Shown: positions 43,682 to 54,625, numbered from the stretch's first letter. The stretch is DNA of 64,000 nucleotides from Gerris lacustris (GCA_951217055.1 OX578276.1:38650205-38714204); one strand, 5' to 3'. The notes: a model not told the origin generated them from the letters alone. Made by a program: numbers and translations.

Positions 43682-45419
43682 TCAATTTTTCACACTTTTT
43701 TAAAGGGAAAACCCTTATTTGTAGTTTGAAAGATGCTTATAGTTTATATCTTGTATACTTCAAGCGTAATTTGTTTGCTGCTTTTTTAGAGTAAATTCTG
43801 GAATTAAATAATTTCTTGGAGATTAGCACAATCTATAAAACTATTTAATAAATGCAATAAAACGTGTAACCACCAAAATCAAACTTTTGTGCCATCACAG
43901 AACTTTTTTCTTTATATATTATATAAAGTATATTAAAAAGTAAAAACAAAAATATTTGATGTCAATCAGTAAAAAAATAATTAATTATTACATTTCTTTA
44001 AACAATAAATATTATTTATTATAATTTTAATGCAGATTATCATTCTGTTTTGTATTTTTATATGTTAAAAAGTGGGACGAAACAAAAAAAAAAACCTAAA
44101 TATGATCAAAGGTCATTTTTAAAACATTAATTTTACCTATGTACTTTTATTTAGCTATCTGCCTTGAATCACTCACTCTTTCCCATTGTGCCTATTTACT
44201 ATCTCTATTTATTAGATAGTCACACATGTTTTCCATCCAGTGTTTAACAGATCGAGCTATAGGAATCATCTCAACCTTTTATATATACCGTGTCTGCTTA
44301 TTAAAATTTTAACTTTATATTTTCTTGATCAAAGATAATCATATTTTAATAAAATCAGTTAGTGTGTTGTGGACTCAAATCATCAAGAGTTAAATCATCA
44401 TAAGATTCTCCTACATCACACACAATAGTAAATCATTAATAATTTTATATTTACATTTTCTCTTACATAATTAAGGGTAACTATAACTAGATAGCATCAC
44501 TTTGTCAATTAAAGAAATATAACTATTTACAACAATTAAAAGAAAAACCATCAGTAGAGTAAAGAGCTGCTCTAGAAAGAAATGTTTAATTTACCTAATT
44601 TTTAAATTTGTTCAAAGGAAGGAGAGTTTCAATGTCAACTTTGTTTAAAAATTTTATAGCACGGTATTTTTCTGGTTTTCTAGTTTTCATATGACGATAT
44701 GTGGTAGTTGATCTGGTGGCATAAATGTGGCTTCAGAACAAGGTCCTGGAGTGTGAGGTTGAAAATATACCAAAAGATTTAATGAATATATATATAGTAA
44801 AGGCAACATTAGTAGTTTTAAGAAATTAAAGTGTTGACCACAGGTTCATTTCATTTGTTTCCTGAGATAATCCTGTGATCCTGGCGATATTTCAACCTCT
44901 CTTAGGGTCATTTTCAAGCTTTTCTTAACTTCTTGAATTATTTAACAATTATATTTCATTTAAAACTCTCTAACTCCTCAATGAACCTAAGAAGGGGTTG
45001 AAATATCACAACCAAGTAAAATTATGGAAATGTAAAAGTTTGTAAATTTTATTTATACTACCTATTAGACCTGTGAATAGTTTTCTGTTTGAATCCTAAA
45101 CATCGATAGAGGGTAATACAAAACTACTAAATAAAAAAAATAATACATTTAATATCTTTTACTATTTAATCAGGAAACCCTTTAGGGGGTTAATATATTT
45201 TTGATAATATTGCAAAACTTATTATTCTAATAAAATACATAATAAATGTTTTCTTATTTTAAGTTAATCTAATTTTTAATACAATACTTCAATAAAATAT
45301 AAAATCATAAACTTACAATTAACATTAATAACTTTAATAAAACTTACAATTATTTTTCTTAAATTCTACTTTTTTTTTTAATAGTAATAATAACTTGATT
45401 AAGATGAAAATTTAGATAT
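43682..45419. other. AT-rich DNA with an outward-facing motif pair
   Basis: No gene recognised. At 44883-44920 (minus) and 44974-45009 (plus) lie two hairpin motifs ending GAAATATCGC or GAAATATCAC, like those at 60744-61019. Confidence 0.45.
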
Positions 45420-45550
45420 ATTATATTAAAGGGGGGGGGGGGGGGGGGTAAGATACCTTTTTATCAGTGCTCGATTTCTAGAAATTAAGGTGCCAGACTA
45501 CAACCTAACTCCCCCCCCCCCCGCTATAGGAGGGGGATCTAAAATATTAT
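45420..45550 (-). repeat. internal fragment of the CAGTGGCGTAGG hAT MITE family
   Basis: A G run, TATCAGTGCTCGATTTCTAG, AATTAAGGTGCCAGACTA and a C run match, in reverse, the segment 27735-27840 of the complete element. Confidence 0.75.
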
Positions 45551-45599
45551 TTTAGCAAGGAGGATAATTAAATGGATGTGGTTAAATCATATGTTTTTT

Positions 45600-45920
45600 T
45601 GGTTAAACTGAGATACACGGTGCGGTCGAGAATCGCTTGGCAGCAAGAGATTATATCGCTTTGTCAAACAATACATTCAGTGGCGTAGGAATTCATTTTA
45701 AGCAGTTTTAGACATAAACTCATGTACAATTTTTGTTTTTTATTTGTAATTTTATAGCCCCTTCAAATCTGACGGGGGGGGGGGGGGGGGGGGGACTCAA
45801 GCCCCCCCTCGTTCCTACGCCACTGAATACATTTGTTTGATTTATATATTTGAGTGATTATATATGCAAGATTTGTACATAGGAGAATTCAAAAGGTAGG
45901 AGGAGGGCCAACTAAGCAAA
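45600..45920 (+). repeat. arm of a GGTCGAGAATCGCTTGGC repeat, interrupted by a MITE
   Basis: CGGTGCGGTCGAGAATCGCT, GATTATATCGCTTTGTCAAA, then after the nested MITE CATTTGTTTGATTTATATAT. The reverse complement of the same order occurs at 46388-46563. Confidence 0.65.
45678..45825. mobile_element. hAT MITE deletion derivative, 148 bp
   Basis: Termini CAGTGGCGTAGGAA and TTCCTACGCCACTG, exact 8-bp duplication AATACATT at 45670-45677 and 45826-45833. The body is a shortened, reverse-oriented version of 27566-27892, including TCAAATCTGACGGGGG. Confidence 0.92.
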
Positions 45921-46025
45921 CAAAAATGTCACAGGCCCCACCCTACACAGGCATGGTAGCTTTATTTTTCCCCTCTTATAGTTGGACAACCTGAGCTATC
46001 AGAATAAACATATTTGTAAAATGAG
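45895..46025 (+). repeat. diverged copy of the 28528-28734 MITE
   Basis: Shares GCAAACAAAAATGTCAC, the CCTCTTATAGTTGGACAACC type block, TGAGCTATCAGA and the terminal ATGAGTATA. Confidence 0.55.
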
Positions 46026-46193
46026 TATAATCAACGTTATTAATATTAAATAAATATGATTTTAGCTTGATAATGACCTACATAGGGGTAAAAATATCGT
46101 AGGAAAAGAGATATAAATTAAAGTTTATTAGGAGTAACCTTATAACTAAAGAAAGAAATCTAAAGTTAAATATTAGTAATGTTTTATGATATA

Positions 46194-46733
46194 CAGCAGA
46201 ACCTCGTTAACTTAAACTAATTGGGACTGGGGGTAGTTTGGATAATAAAAGTGCTCGGATTATCAAATATGATGCTGTTAAATTGAATTAATGGCTGAAA
46301 TGTGTGCTAAAAAGGATAAAGATTATTAAAAGAATTTGGTAAAACTGAAGAATATGATACGGTTTATAGAAAAGACTCTTAACGTATTTTTTTGACAAAG
46401 GGATATAAACCCTCCTATGAACAAATCATACATATATAATTTCCCAAATGTTTAAATCATACAAATGTACTGTTTGACAAAGGAATATAATCTCTCAAGT
46501 GTATAAATTAAGCAAAGTTGTGCCGCCAAGCGATTCTCGACCGTATCATCTCATTCAGTTCAGCCAAACATTGTTTTGACAGTTCAAAAACTAATAGAAA
46601 TTAATGAAACAATCATTGATTTCCTTCTGGGTTATTGATGGCATGGATTTTTAGCAAGCTGCTTAGTACCTTGGTGGTGTTCAGATTAACGAGCCTTTGG
46701 ATTACCAAGGTTCGGACTAAAGAGGTTCTACTG
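46194..46733. mobile_element. pogo/Tigger-like MITE with a nested repeat arm
   Basis: Starts CAGCAGAACCTCGTTAA and ends GGTTCTACTG; flanking TA dinucleotides are at 46192-46193 and 46734-46735. TA target sites and CAGTAGAACCTC-type ends fit the pogo/Tigger branch of Tc1/mariner. No transposase frame. Confidence 0.65.
46388..46563 (-). repeat. second arm of the GGTCGAGAATCGCTTGGC repeat
   Basis: Inverted relative of 45600-45920, lying inside the pogo-like MITE. A shorter inner repeat (ACAAAGG.ATATAA) occurs twice within it, at about 46395 and 46478. Confidence 0.6.
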
Positions 46734-46739
46734 TAATAA

Positions 46740-47736
46740 CAATCAAATTAAAGAAATTTCTCAAATTATAATATTAGGAATAAATTTCGAAATCAGTTTA
46801 CATTTATATCAATAGTATTAGGGTTATAAGGTTATTAAATAAATCGCCAAGCGGTTGTAGAACGTACTCATTAAGTATTGATTTGATGAAAATATAATAG
46901 CCCCGCCCACGGGCCAAGCGATTCTAAAACGTACTATGTCTCCTTCAGATCGGCCAAATATAGAATAACAATAATAATAAAATCAAATAACTATTAGGCA
47001 GGATATCCGCTTGTATTAGAAATATTGATTTGGTAAATCTAATTCCATGCAAAATCAGACACGTGGGCACAAACCTGGAAAGCAGTAAGTTGTAATTAAA
47101 CTTAAATTTACCTGATTAAGAAGGAAGAAACGACATTAAACAACCGATTAAGAGAAGCTGAAGATCTGTTAACCAAGCGGTTCTCATCAGAGAATCAAGA
47201 ATATACTGTTTTAACGAGATGGAACAATCATAAGACGCAGGCGCCACCAAACAAAAACGCCTACACTAGCTCACATAAAACTAAAGCATCCATTACTATT
47301 GCAAACACAAGCAAGACATGGTGACCCAAAAATATTAATGAACTTAATAAAGAAGAAGGTGAGCAATTACTACTAGTACAAAACAATGACAGAGACGGAT
47401 GGACGAAAGAAAATGTCAAACGTGGCAATATGGCAACAATAGTAAACTTATCCTGAATCCTGCTTTGAACCCACCTTGAGCGGAGAGTATCCAGAATCCA
47501 GGAAAAGACAGAAGGAAGATCAACAAGGCTGCGTCTGCAATGACATCTCTGGCAATGACACTGGGCACAAGCAGTGTTGTTAGTTTTCGAAGTAATCATT
47601 TAAACCCTAGATTCACAATATAACTTCGTCAAAAATCTAAAGAAAGACCAATATATTCTTCCAGCCCCATAATGTGAAAGTTGCATAATGTATGAGCTTT
47701 AAGTACACACAAAGGGTTCGTTGGCGTTGGTAATTT
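46740..47736. other. unassigned DNA with scattered GCCAAGCG(A/G)TTCT strings
   Basis: Short strings GCCAAGCGGTT (46852), GCCAAGCGATTCT (46912) and ACCAAGCGGTTCT (47172) echo the neighbouring repeat arms. A plus-strand frame at 47230-47455 with one stop has a weak coding look but no homology I can support. Confidence 0.4.
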
Positions 47737-48350
47737 AAAAAATCGGTCCGAGACAACTCAGACAAACTTTCTCATATACGAGTTTATAATTACTTAACCC
47801 AGTATTTTCCATTTATTAGTTTTCAAATGTACATTTAAATATTATTGAACATTTCATCAAAATTTATCATAAAAATAACTTCTCCTGGGCGGGGAATCGA
47901 ACCCGGGCTCTCTCCGTCCGCGTTTTAAGCTAATTTCTCAGGAACTAGATTTTTCCCGGGAAAACGGCTTATATCGTTGGATTCGTATTCAAATGGACTA
48001 CATTTTAGAATTTTTTAATCAAAATCGTCGGAGCCGTTTTCATGTTTTTTCTGAGTTTTTGGGGGATAGCGCCCCCAAATTTAGAGGTAAAATTCATTTC
48101 TCGATTTCGCCTCGGGGTATGATTTTTCTGAACAAGTATGCCAAATTTTGTCAAAATCGGCCCGGTAGTTTAGGCTCCAGGCGTCTGCACAGACGACAGA
48201 CGACAGACGACAGACGACAGACGACAGACAGACAGACATTTTTTAAAAACCATTTTTTTGGACTCAGGGGACCTCAAAACGTGTAAATCCATCAAAATCG
48301 AATTTTTGCGCCATCACAATACTTTCTCTTTATATGGGAAAGTAAAAATC
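47737..48350 (+). repeat. dispersed repeat with GGGGAATCGAACCCGGG, copy 2
   Basis: Nearly identical to 20035-20620 in the same orientation, with an expanded ACAGACGACAGACGAC tract (48188-48237). The open frame at 47993-48286 is a by-product also seen in copy 1. Confidence 0.85.
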
Positions 48351-48519
48351 GGTTGACTTTGTTATCCAGCAAAGCCGTTTCAAGATTAAATAGTCTCTAG
48401 CTCAAACCGTTCCTATTAATATTTGTATTTATTTTATATGAAAAGATTTGTATTTTATTGTAATTTATTTGTATTTTATTTTAATCTATATATTATTTCA
48501 TTTATTTATTTTCACAGGA

Positions 48520-48645
48520 TTATGTCCTTCTTGTGGGACGTGGATTGAACACTCTCTCACTTACCATGAAGTCATCTGTGAGAGCAATCTCTCATACCTG
48601 CAACCTCACCATCAAGTAGGGGAGGGTCTAAGGTCTAACCTCTGA
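48520..48645 (+). pseudogene. zinc-finger-like exon with 3' splice site
   Basis: After a pyrimidine-rich tract ending TTTTCACAG (48511-48519) the frame reads GLCPSCGTWIEHSLTYHEVI, with a C..C...H....H....C spacing like a C2H2/C2HC finger, and runs to TGA at 48643-48645. Two closely similar units follow at 53053 and 53250, each behind its own acceptor site. Function unknown; probably part of the nearby Polinton-like remnant. Confidence 0.5.
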
Positions 48646-48889
48646 GCTGTCTACCAAACGGAAACCCCCACCACGGGATACCTCAAGTAAGCAGAGTAAT
48701 CGCAGCAGAATGACTTTTGAGACTCTTCAAAGCCTCCTAAAGTATGAGAAACGTCGTGTAGGGGGGTTTCCTCTCCTCGACCTCTTCCTTAATGTTCTAA
48801 ATGCGAGAGTGTTTATAAAACTCTAAAATATCCCACAAGCTCATGGGTTGTGTTCTCAGCCAATTTCTTCTAAATGCATAAATCTTTTT

Positions 48890-49205
48890 ACATAAGAACA
48901 AGAACCGCCATGAAGCGGTATGCAAATATGTGTTGGAATGCATGAAGTATGGGAAGAAGTTTAGCGATTTAAAACATAGGTCAAATAATGAAGTGAGATG
49001 TAACAACTCATATCATGGTGTATGTGGTAAATGTCATCATGTTTTCTCAAATAGGAATTTACACTTTAGTCATGAGGAAAACTGTGGTGTTACATCTTCT
49101 TTAAAACAAGGGAAACCATCTACTCGCGAGCTAGTTTCAGTAAGACCCAACCTCGCTCTAGTTCAGGAGTATGAAAGTGTGTATTTAACGACAACCAAAG
49201 CCTAA
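48890..49205 (+). pseudogene. Cys/His-rich coding remnant, unknown
   Basis: The plus-strand frame continues as RHEAVCKYVLECMKYGKKF, then YHGVCGKCHHVFSNRN and FSHEENCGV, ending at a TAA at 49203-49205. Two or three C..C / H....C pairs suggest degenerate zinc fingers, like those that sometimes precede Polinton-type polymerases. The family is not identified. Confidence 0.4.
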
Positions 49206-49229
49206 GCACATTTTTTGACTCGGCTTTAG

Positions 49230-50750
49230 ATTGAGGAGTGGAATTTAAACGAAAGTTCTTCAGATGAAGACTGTACGCTAGATAGACAAACAATGGAAAT
49301 GGAACCACAACCTGGTACTCTTCGTCAGCAGACTTTGCTGCCGGAGACCTTTTTTGACTCGCGTCTTCTTCAGAGGACGAGGACGATGAAGACCATGAGG
49401 ATGCGATGGACGAACTCCTTCCGAAGAAGAATAATCCTTCATTTGATTGGATAGCCAAGAAAGGTAAGCCTGTTCACCATAATTTTAAGTCTAGTGATTC
49501 GGTTTTTTAACGCAGAAATTGTTAGTTATATTTGTTCGGAAACAAAATTGGTTAAATTTATTTTTATTGGCCGAAACAAACGATAAAAACAAAGAGAAAT
49601 GTTTAAAAAATTCAAAGAGGTGAAACCAGAAGAACTGTATATTTTCTTTGTAATTCCAATGCTCATGCTCATGACCAGGGTTAATAAACTTGCACTAAAA
49701 GAATATTGGACAAAGATTATTGGCTGACGACGCCAATATTTGGAGAGCTAATGGTTAGAGATAGGCATTGGTCCATACTAAGGGTGTCTCCACTTTTCCG
49801 ACTATAATATCACTAATGGTGGCGACCGCTTGTTTAAAATAAGTTACGTAGTGGACAATCTTCGTCAGACATTCAAAAATGCACTTATGCCATAAACATC
49901 TGTATTGATGAAAGCTTATTGCTTTTTAAAGGAAATTTATTTTTGAAACAGTTTATTCCTTCTAAACGAAACCAGTTTGGAATACAAACTTTTGTTTTAT
50001 GTGACTGTAAGACGGGCTATATTCTTGATTACATTGTGTACACTAGCACCACTAGTGATGTGAATTCATAGGAGTTGGAAAATCGGGTGATATAGTAACG
50101 ACTCTTTCACAAAAACATCTGAACAAAGGACAAAGGACATTCAGTCTTCGTGGACAACTGGTACACCAGCCCTTCACTTTTCAATTTTCTTCATGACATG
50201 AAAACAAATGCTGCGGTACTGTAAGAAAGAACAGAAAAGGGTTGCCAAAAATGAATGAAAAGTTAAAAAAAAGGAGAAATTTGTTTTTGGACAAGTGCGG
50301 ATCCCTATTGGCTTTAAAATGGTGCGATAAGCGGGAAGTATGGATGCTATCCACCTTTCACAAAGCGGAAATGAAGATGGAAGATTCCAAAAAAACCGTT
50401 AAACGGTACAAGAAATTTGTTTTTTCACTTATTAGACTTGTCCATTCTAAATGCTAGGTGACAAATAAAAAGCCCCCTCTCTCCTTCTTTTGTGACAAAA
50501 TACCACACATCAAGGAACGAAAAAGACGGCGGATGACGATCGGATGAAGATATTTCCTCGATGAGGCTAACAGGAAGTCATTTTTTAAAACCACTTCCGC
50601 CGACAAAGAATAAAAATATGAAATAATGCGCAGTGTGTCAAAAGCATAAAATTCGCGTGAGACAAGGTATTATTGTCCACACTCCAATACTCCATTGTGT
50701 TTAGATCCCTGCTTCGAAAAGTTTCACACAAAAGCAGTATTCTATTTAAT
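49230..50750 (+). pseudogene. piggyBac-like transposase remnant
   Basis: An acidic N-terminal part (SSSEDEDDEDHEDAMDELLP near 49370-49430) is followed in shifting frames by YWLTTPIFGELMVRDRHWSI, INICIDESLLLFKGNLF, QFIPSKRNQFGIQTFVLCD, SVFVDNWYTSPSLFNFL and LALKWCDKREVWMLSTFH. The end is a Cys-rich tail (CAVCQKHKIR, then CLDPCFEKFHTK). This order, including the Asp residues of the DDE/D core and the C-terminal cross-brace zinc finger, is diagnostic of piggyBac transposases. Many stops and frameshifts; the longest clean frame is 50242-50457. TTAA occurs just after the end (50748-50758), but terminal repeats were not confirmed. Confidence 0.88.
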
Positions 50751-51030
50751 TAATTTAAATCAAATTATAATTATTATTTACTACGGGAAACAGACAGTGA
50801 AAAATACACTCCCGGCGCTGAAGTGTATTTTTCTCTGTCTGTTTCCCGTAGTTAATAATAATTATAATTTGATTTAAATTAAAACTTAATCTTTCCGTAG
50901 TATGAATACTACCAAAATTGTAATATATAAATAATAATTATAATTTGATTTAAATTAAAATTTAAACTTTCCGTAGTATGAAAACTACCAAAAACTTAAA
51001 ATTGTATTTAATTAATGTAAAAAAAGAGTA
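50751..51030. repeat. ~130-bp palindrome plus tandem units
   Basis: 50751-50880 is a long palindrome: AAATCAAATTATAATTATTA and TACGGGAAACAGACAG on the left are mirrored on the right around AAAAATACACTCCCGGCG. It is followed by two ~85-bp units with TTTCCGTAGTATGAA.ACTAC. Half of the same structure recurs at 61080-61235. Confidence 0.85.
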
Positions 51031-51059
51031 GCTTAAGTACAAGATAAAATAAATTGATT

Positions 51060-51715
51060 ATAAAACGAAATATTTAAAAAAAACAAGCTTTAATTCGTAT
51101 TCTTCTCAGAAAACCCTTTCATTTGATACCCATACTATGGATGTGCTTAAAAAATAACTAGTCCGCTATCTTGGGTTGTCCGCCATACTGGATTTTTAAT
51201 GACTTCACTTAGCTAACCATGCATTATCATCCAAACTAAACGTGCATGCAAAATTTCAATTCTTTCGGTTGAGGATAACTGCTTAAAAATTCAGTTGCAA
51301 GATTTTACCCGAACATACAGACATACATACTTACATACAAACATTGCAAGTTAAATAAAAGCTTGTAATAAGTTAATTATAAACATTTATTTTTAAAAAC
51401 AAGCTTTTATTCGTATTCTTCTCAGCAAACCCTTTCATTTGATAGCCATATCATGGTCGTGACAAAAATATTACTAGTCCGCCATCTTGGGCTGCCCGCC
51501 ATATTGGATTTAGAATGACGTCACTTAGGTAACCATGCATTGTCATCCAAACTAAACGTGTATGCAAAATTTCAATTCAATCGGTTGAGGATAACTGCTT
51601 TAAAATTCAGTTGCAAGATTTGATCCGAACATACATACATACATATAACACACATTGCACACATACATACATTTAACATTGCAAGTTAAATAAAAGCTTT
51701 TAAAAAAGAAAAGTT
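51060..51715 (+). repeat. ~320-bp tandem duplication with ACATACAT tails
   Basis: Two units begin AACAAGCTTT(A/T)ATTCGTATTC (about 51082 and 51400). They share CCCTTTCATTTGATA, CCATGCATT.TCATCCAAAC and GGTTGAGGATAACTGCTT, and end in (ACATAC)n plus CATTGCAAGTTAAATAAAAG. Confidence 0.88.
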
Positions 51716-52149
51716 CAACTTCGCCGTTGCCGGTCGAAAGCCCGGATCAGAAAGAAGGATGGGACTTATTTTTTTATTTTCTTTAGTCATGTATAAGAAA
51801 AATTATCAATCCATAATATGAAACACGTATTATTTCTATAATATAGAAATGAAAACAAGCTATTTGTATATAAAAAAAAATACGAGTTATTTATAAAATG
51901 TAGGTACATTCCTTTTAATTTTTTTATATGTATATATAGTATTATAAATTAATAGGTTAACATCAAGAATTTATTAAAATAAATGTAGAGAATTAATAAA
52001 TCATGAATTATCCTAATATGATGAAAAATGTAGGAGATGTAAAATAAATGGTGAGATAGAGTTGAAGAATGGGTAGTTTTGATGACTCAGGCTCAGGGAG
52101 GGCGTCTGAAAAAAACGACCCAGTCAGTAGAGCGCTACTTTCCATTCCT
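51716..52149. other. AT-rich unassigned DNA
   Basis: No feature recognised before the ATPase-like remnant. Confidence 0.4.
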
Positions 52150-52448
52150 ACCTCAGTACCAAAAGTCGTCAATGACAATAAGTTTTCAGATTTTCTGATT
52201 TTCGAAATGGGGAACTCGTCTAAGTCTGGTAACCCCTAGTTAAATGATATAGGGATTGTTACAGTTACAGATTTTCTTATTTCATCATAAAGAGGTTGAT
52301 ATTCCCTATAACACCATACAATTTCGCCGACATCTCCATCAATTATATCCTTGAGATATCTCAAAACTTTCGCTACAAACCAAGATTTCCTCGACCCTGT
52401 CGATCCCGTGATATTGGATGTAAATGGATGTTTCCACTTGGTAGACAT
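52150..52448 (-). pseudogene. Polinton/Maverick-type packaging ATPase remnant
   Basis: From an ATG at 52448 the minus strand reads KHPFTSNITGSTGSRKSWFV, a Walker A-like P-loop in which the usual G.TGSGKS has become GSTGSRKS. VGEIVWCYREYQPLYDEIRK follows, the segment typical of FtsK/HerA-type ATPases of Polintons and related viruses. After a stop at 52236, shifted frames give GLPDLDEFP and KLIVIDDF, a Walker B-like box. The frame is broken at least twice and lacks the C-terminus. It lies divergent to the zinc-finger exons at 52568 and 1.3 kb from polymerase B remnants, as expected for one decayed element. Confidence 0.7.
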
Positions 52449-52567
52449 TTTTACAACTGATGTGATACGGCCACAGTTTAACTATATAGAGGGGGTTAGC
52501 GTTAAGATGAGGGGAGGGGGTTCTATTGATTGTTACGTATAAATTACTACCATATCCTTATCTCTCA

Positions 52568-53330
52568 TTTCTATTTCAGCCATGGAGAATAGTACTGGGT
52601 GCATAAACACGCTCTGCGGATATTCGGGGGAGTTGAGGACGTGGAGCTCTATGACGGACTCGACTATTTATTCGAGGGAGTTGTAGAGGGGAGTCCTCGA
52701 CTCTCTCAGCTTCGAGAGGGATCACCAGGGGGTAGGATTCATGTAGTGAGCTCCCTGTTCTTTCCCTCCTATGGCAATTCGAGAGAGGGCTCCCCAGATC
52801 TTATCTCCATAACTCCGCCGAGTCAGGATCCCCATCGCATGGTGAATCCTGTTGCAGGGACACCCCCCTCAAGCGAGGATGAGGATGGTACCGGTTAGTG
52901 ATAAACTTCTTTTCATAGTTTTAAGCTAAGATTTTCAAAACTTATTATTTATTTATTTATTTTTTACTTTATTATTTTGTGTTTTCTCATATTCTTACGC
53001 GATGTCCCACTAGTTATTAATATACATATTTATATATTTTATTCTTTTATAGGGTTATGTCTCTTCAGTGGATTACTAACCAGTTCGCTCCACAAACACT
53101 AGAGGGAGTGTTCCAACATGGAAAAAATCTCGCTAGCTGACCTTGGTTAGTATTTGTACTTCTTTATTATTATTTTGAAAAGGAATTAGTATATTTCAAT
53201 TGGCTTCTATATTTTATTTCTAATTTATTTATTTATCTATTTTAACAGGTCTATGTCAGTTTTGTGGACTATGGCTGGACCACTCCTTCTCAGCTCACAA
53301 AGAGGCGTGTAAATTGGGGGAGGTCTAGTC
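52568..53330 (+). pseudogene. multi-exon zinc-finger gene remnant
   Basis: A tract ending ATTTCAG (52571-52577) precedes a frame to 52898 that is Ser/Pro and acidic (GTPPSSEDEDGTG) and reaches a GTTAGT site at 52894. A second block begins after TTTTATAG at 53053 (GLCLFSGLLTSSLHKH, one stop) and reaches another GTTAGT near 53146. A third begins after TTTTAACAG at 53250 (GLCQFCGLWLDHSFSAHKEA). The phases of the blocks agree (each restarts with G-L-C), suggesting a formerly spliced gene with repeated C..C-H-C fingers. Product unknown. Confidence 0.45.
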
Positions 53331-53741
53331 CCCCCACATTCTGTCAGTTTAGGGGGGGGGGGAAAGCAGCTCCTTCCCCCCAAAAAAATGTACAACTAAT
53401 AAACAAAAACAATCTCCACTCCCAAGTAACAACAACTGTTTTAGAACGCATTCGTTAGAAAATGTTGTGGTGATGCTTACTGCAGTACAATATCTTACTG
53501 TAAGTCATGGGTGTCGCCTGCAGTTAATTATTGGGGGGGGGGATTTATGGCGGGGGGTCCGGGGGAAAATTTTGAAAATATGACCTCTTAAAACAGGGCT
53601 TTTATGCATGTCTGAGGTGAATGTAAAAAATATATAGGTATTAAAAAAAATACGGCTGTATTTTTTTTTTTTTTTACTTTATTGAGTCTGGGGAGGCACG
53701 TGCCCCCTAAGCCCCCCCCCCCCCCGGATACGCCACTGATT
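53330..53741. mobile_element. hAT-like insertion, right terminus CAGTGGCGTATCC
   Basis: Ends GGATACGCCACTG at 53741 after a long C run. The left part (TCAGTTTAGGGGG, AAAATGTACAACTAATAAAC, GCATTCGTTAGAAAATGTT) matches 58211-58445, whose left terminus CAGTGGTGTATCCAG is intact. The left terminus is lost here. It separates the zinc-finger remnant from the polymerase remnant. Confidence 0.55.
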
Positions 53742-53748
53742 ATACCTA

Positions 53749-54167
53749 TCTAAAATGGTTATGTATGGGTTCTATTATGACTGACGTAATGCAACCACGA
53801 TACGGTATGGAACTTATACAATTGCTCTATACTGACACCAATTCTTTGATTTATGCCGTGGAGACTGAAGACATGTTTAGAGATATGTTAAATATGAATG
53901 AACACTTTTCCGACTACCCACCCAACAATCCTAACTATTCGATATTTAATTAAAAAAATTCTAGGGAAGTTCAAAGATGAGGAGAATACAAAAATAATTC
54001 CCAGCTTCGTTGGACTTCGACCGAAGCTTTATGCTCTAGAGGTGGAAGGTCAGGTGAAAAACTGGGCCAAAGGCGTATTGAGCTACCCTAAAGAGGATAG
54101 CCCTGGAAAATTATTTATCCTCCTTATTCGAGCAAATGACCATGCTCTCTATAACAATTCGGTCTAA
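53749..54167 (+). pseudogene. Polinton-type DNA polymerase B, C-terminal remnant
   Basis: Frames in sequence give LSKMVMYGFYYD, then VMQPRYGMELIQLLYTDTNS, LIYAVETEDMFRDM and HFSDYPPNNPNYSI. After a shift near 53950 they give KKILGKFKDE, FVGLRPKLYALEVEGQ and NWAKGV. This is the palm and thumb order of protein-primed family B polymerases of Polinton/Maverick elements and related viruses. Motif C, normally YTDTDS, reads YTDTNS, so a metal-binding Asp is lost. With two frameshifts and no exonuclease domain present, it cannot be functional. Confidence 0.85.
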
Positions 54168-54625
54168 AACTCATATAGTTCACAGCGTGTAACATTCCCA
54201 TTTCGGGAAACAAGGGGCTACCTTAGCTGGTTAGATATTTTTGGGCATGGGTAAAAAAATTGCATAGAGGCGCCATGTTATTTTTTCTAAAACTAAAAAT
54301 AATAATAATAAAAGATTGGGTGAACCTAAGGGACTTGAGAGAATTTATGTTGGGGAGTTGGGGAGAAGAACTACAAACATAAAAAATAACAAAAAAAAAA
54401 AATTAGTGGTGTTAAAAATTAGACTCAAGCAAAAATGTAAATAGCTATAAATAAATAATCTTTAAAACAATACTCCTGTTCTTTTACTTTTCTTAATTAT
54501 TTATTGTTTAGAACCTCAAAACCCTCCACCTTTTATGTCAGTTCTCACGAGCCACTACAAAGTATAAGAACAAACAAGAAAAAAAAAGAAGGATGACAGG
54601 AGAATAAATTTAAAAAAATATATAC
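54168..54625. other. unassigned DNA
   Basis: No terminal repeat of the Polinton-like remnant could be recognised here. Confidence 0.4.

Noticed and set aside
44640..44760. Minus-strand stretch RHMKTRKPEKYRAIKFLNK
   Set aside because: Possibly the end of a non-LTR or viral-type protein, but only ~40 codons with no catalytic motif; left unassigned.
47230..47599. Plus-strand frame containing EQLLLVQNNDRDGW and the opposite-strand 112-codon ORF
   Set aside because: It hints at an eroded SH3-like coding remnant, but the frame has stops and no second motif; too weak to call.
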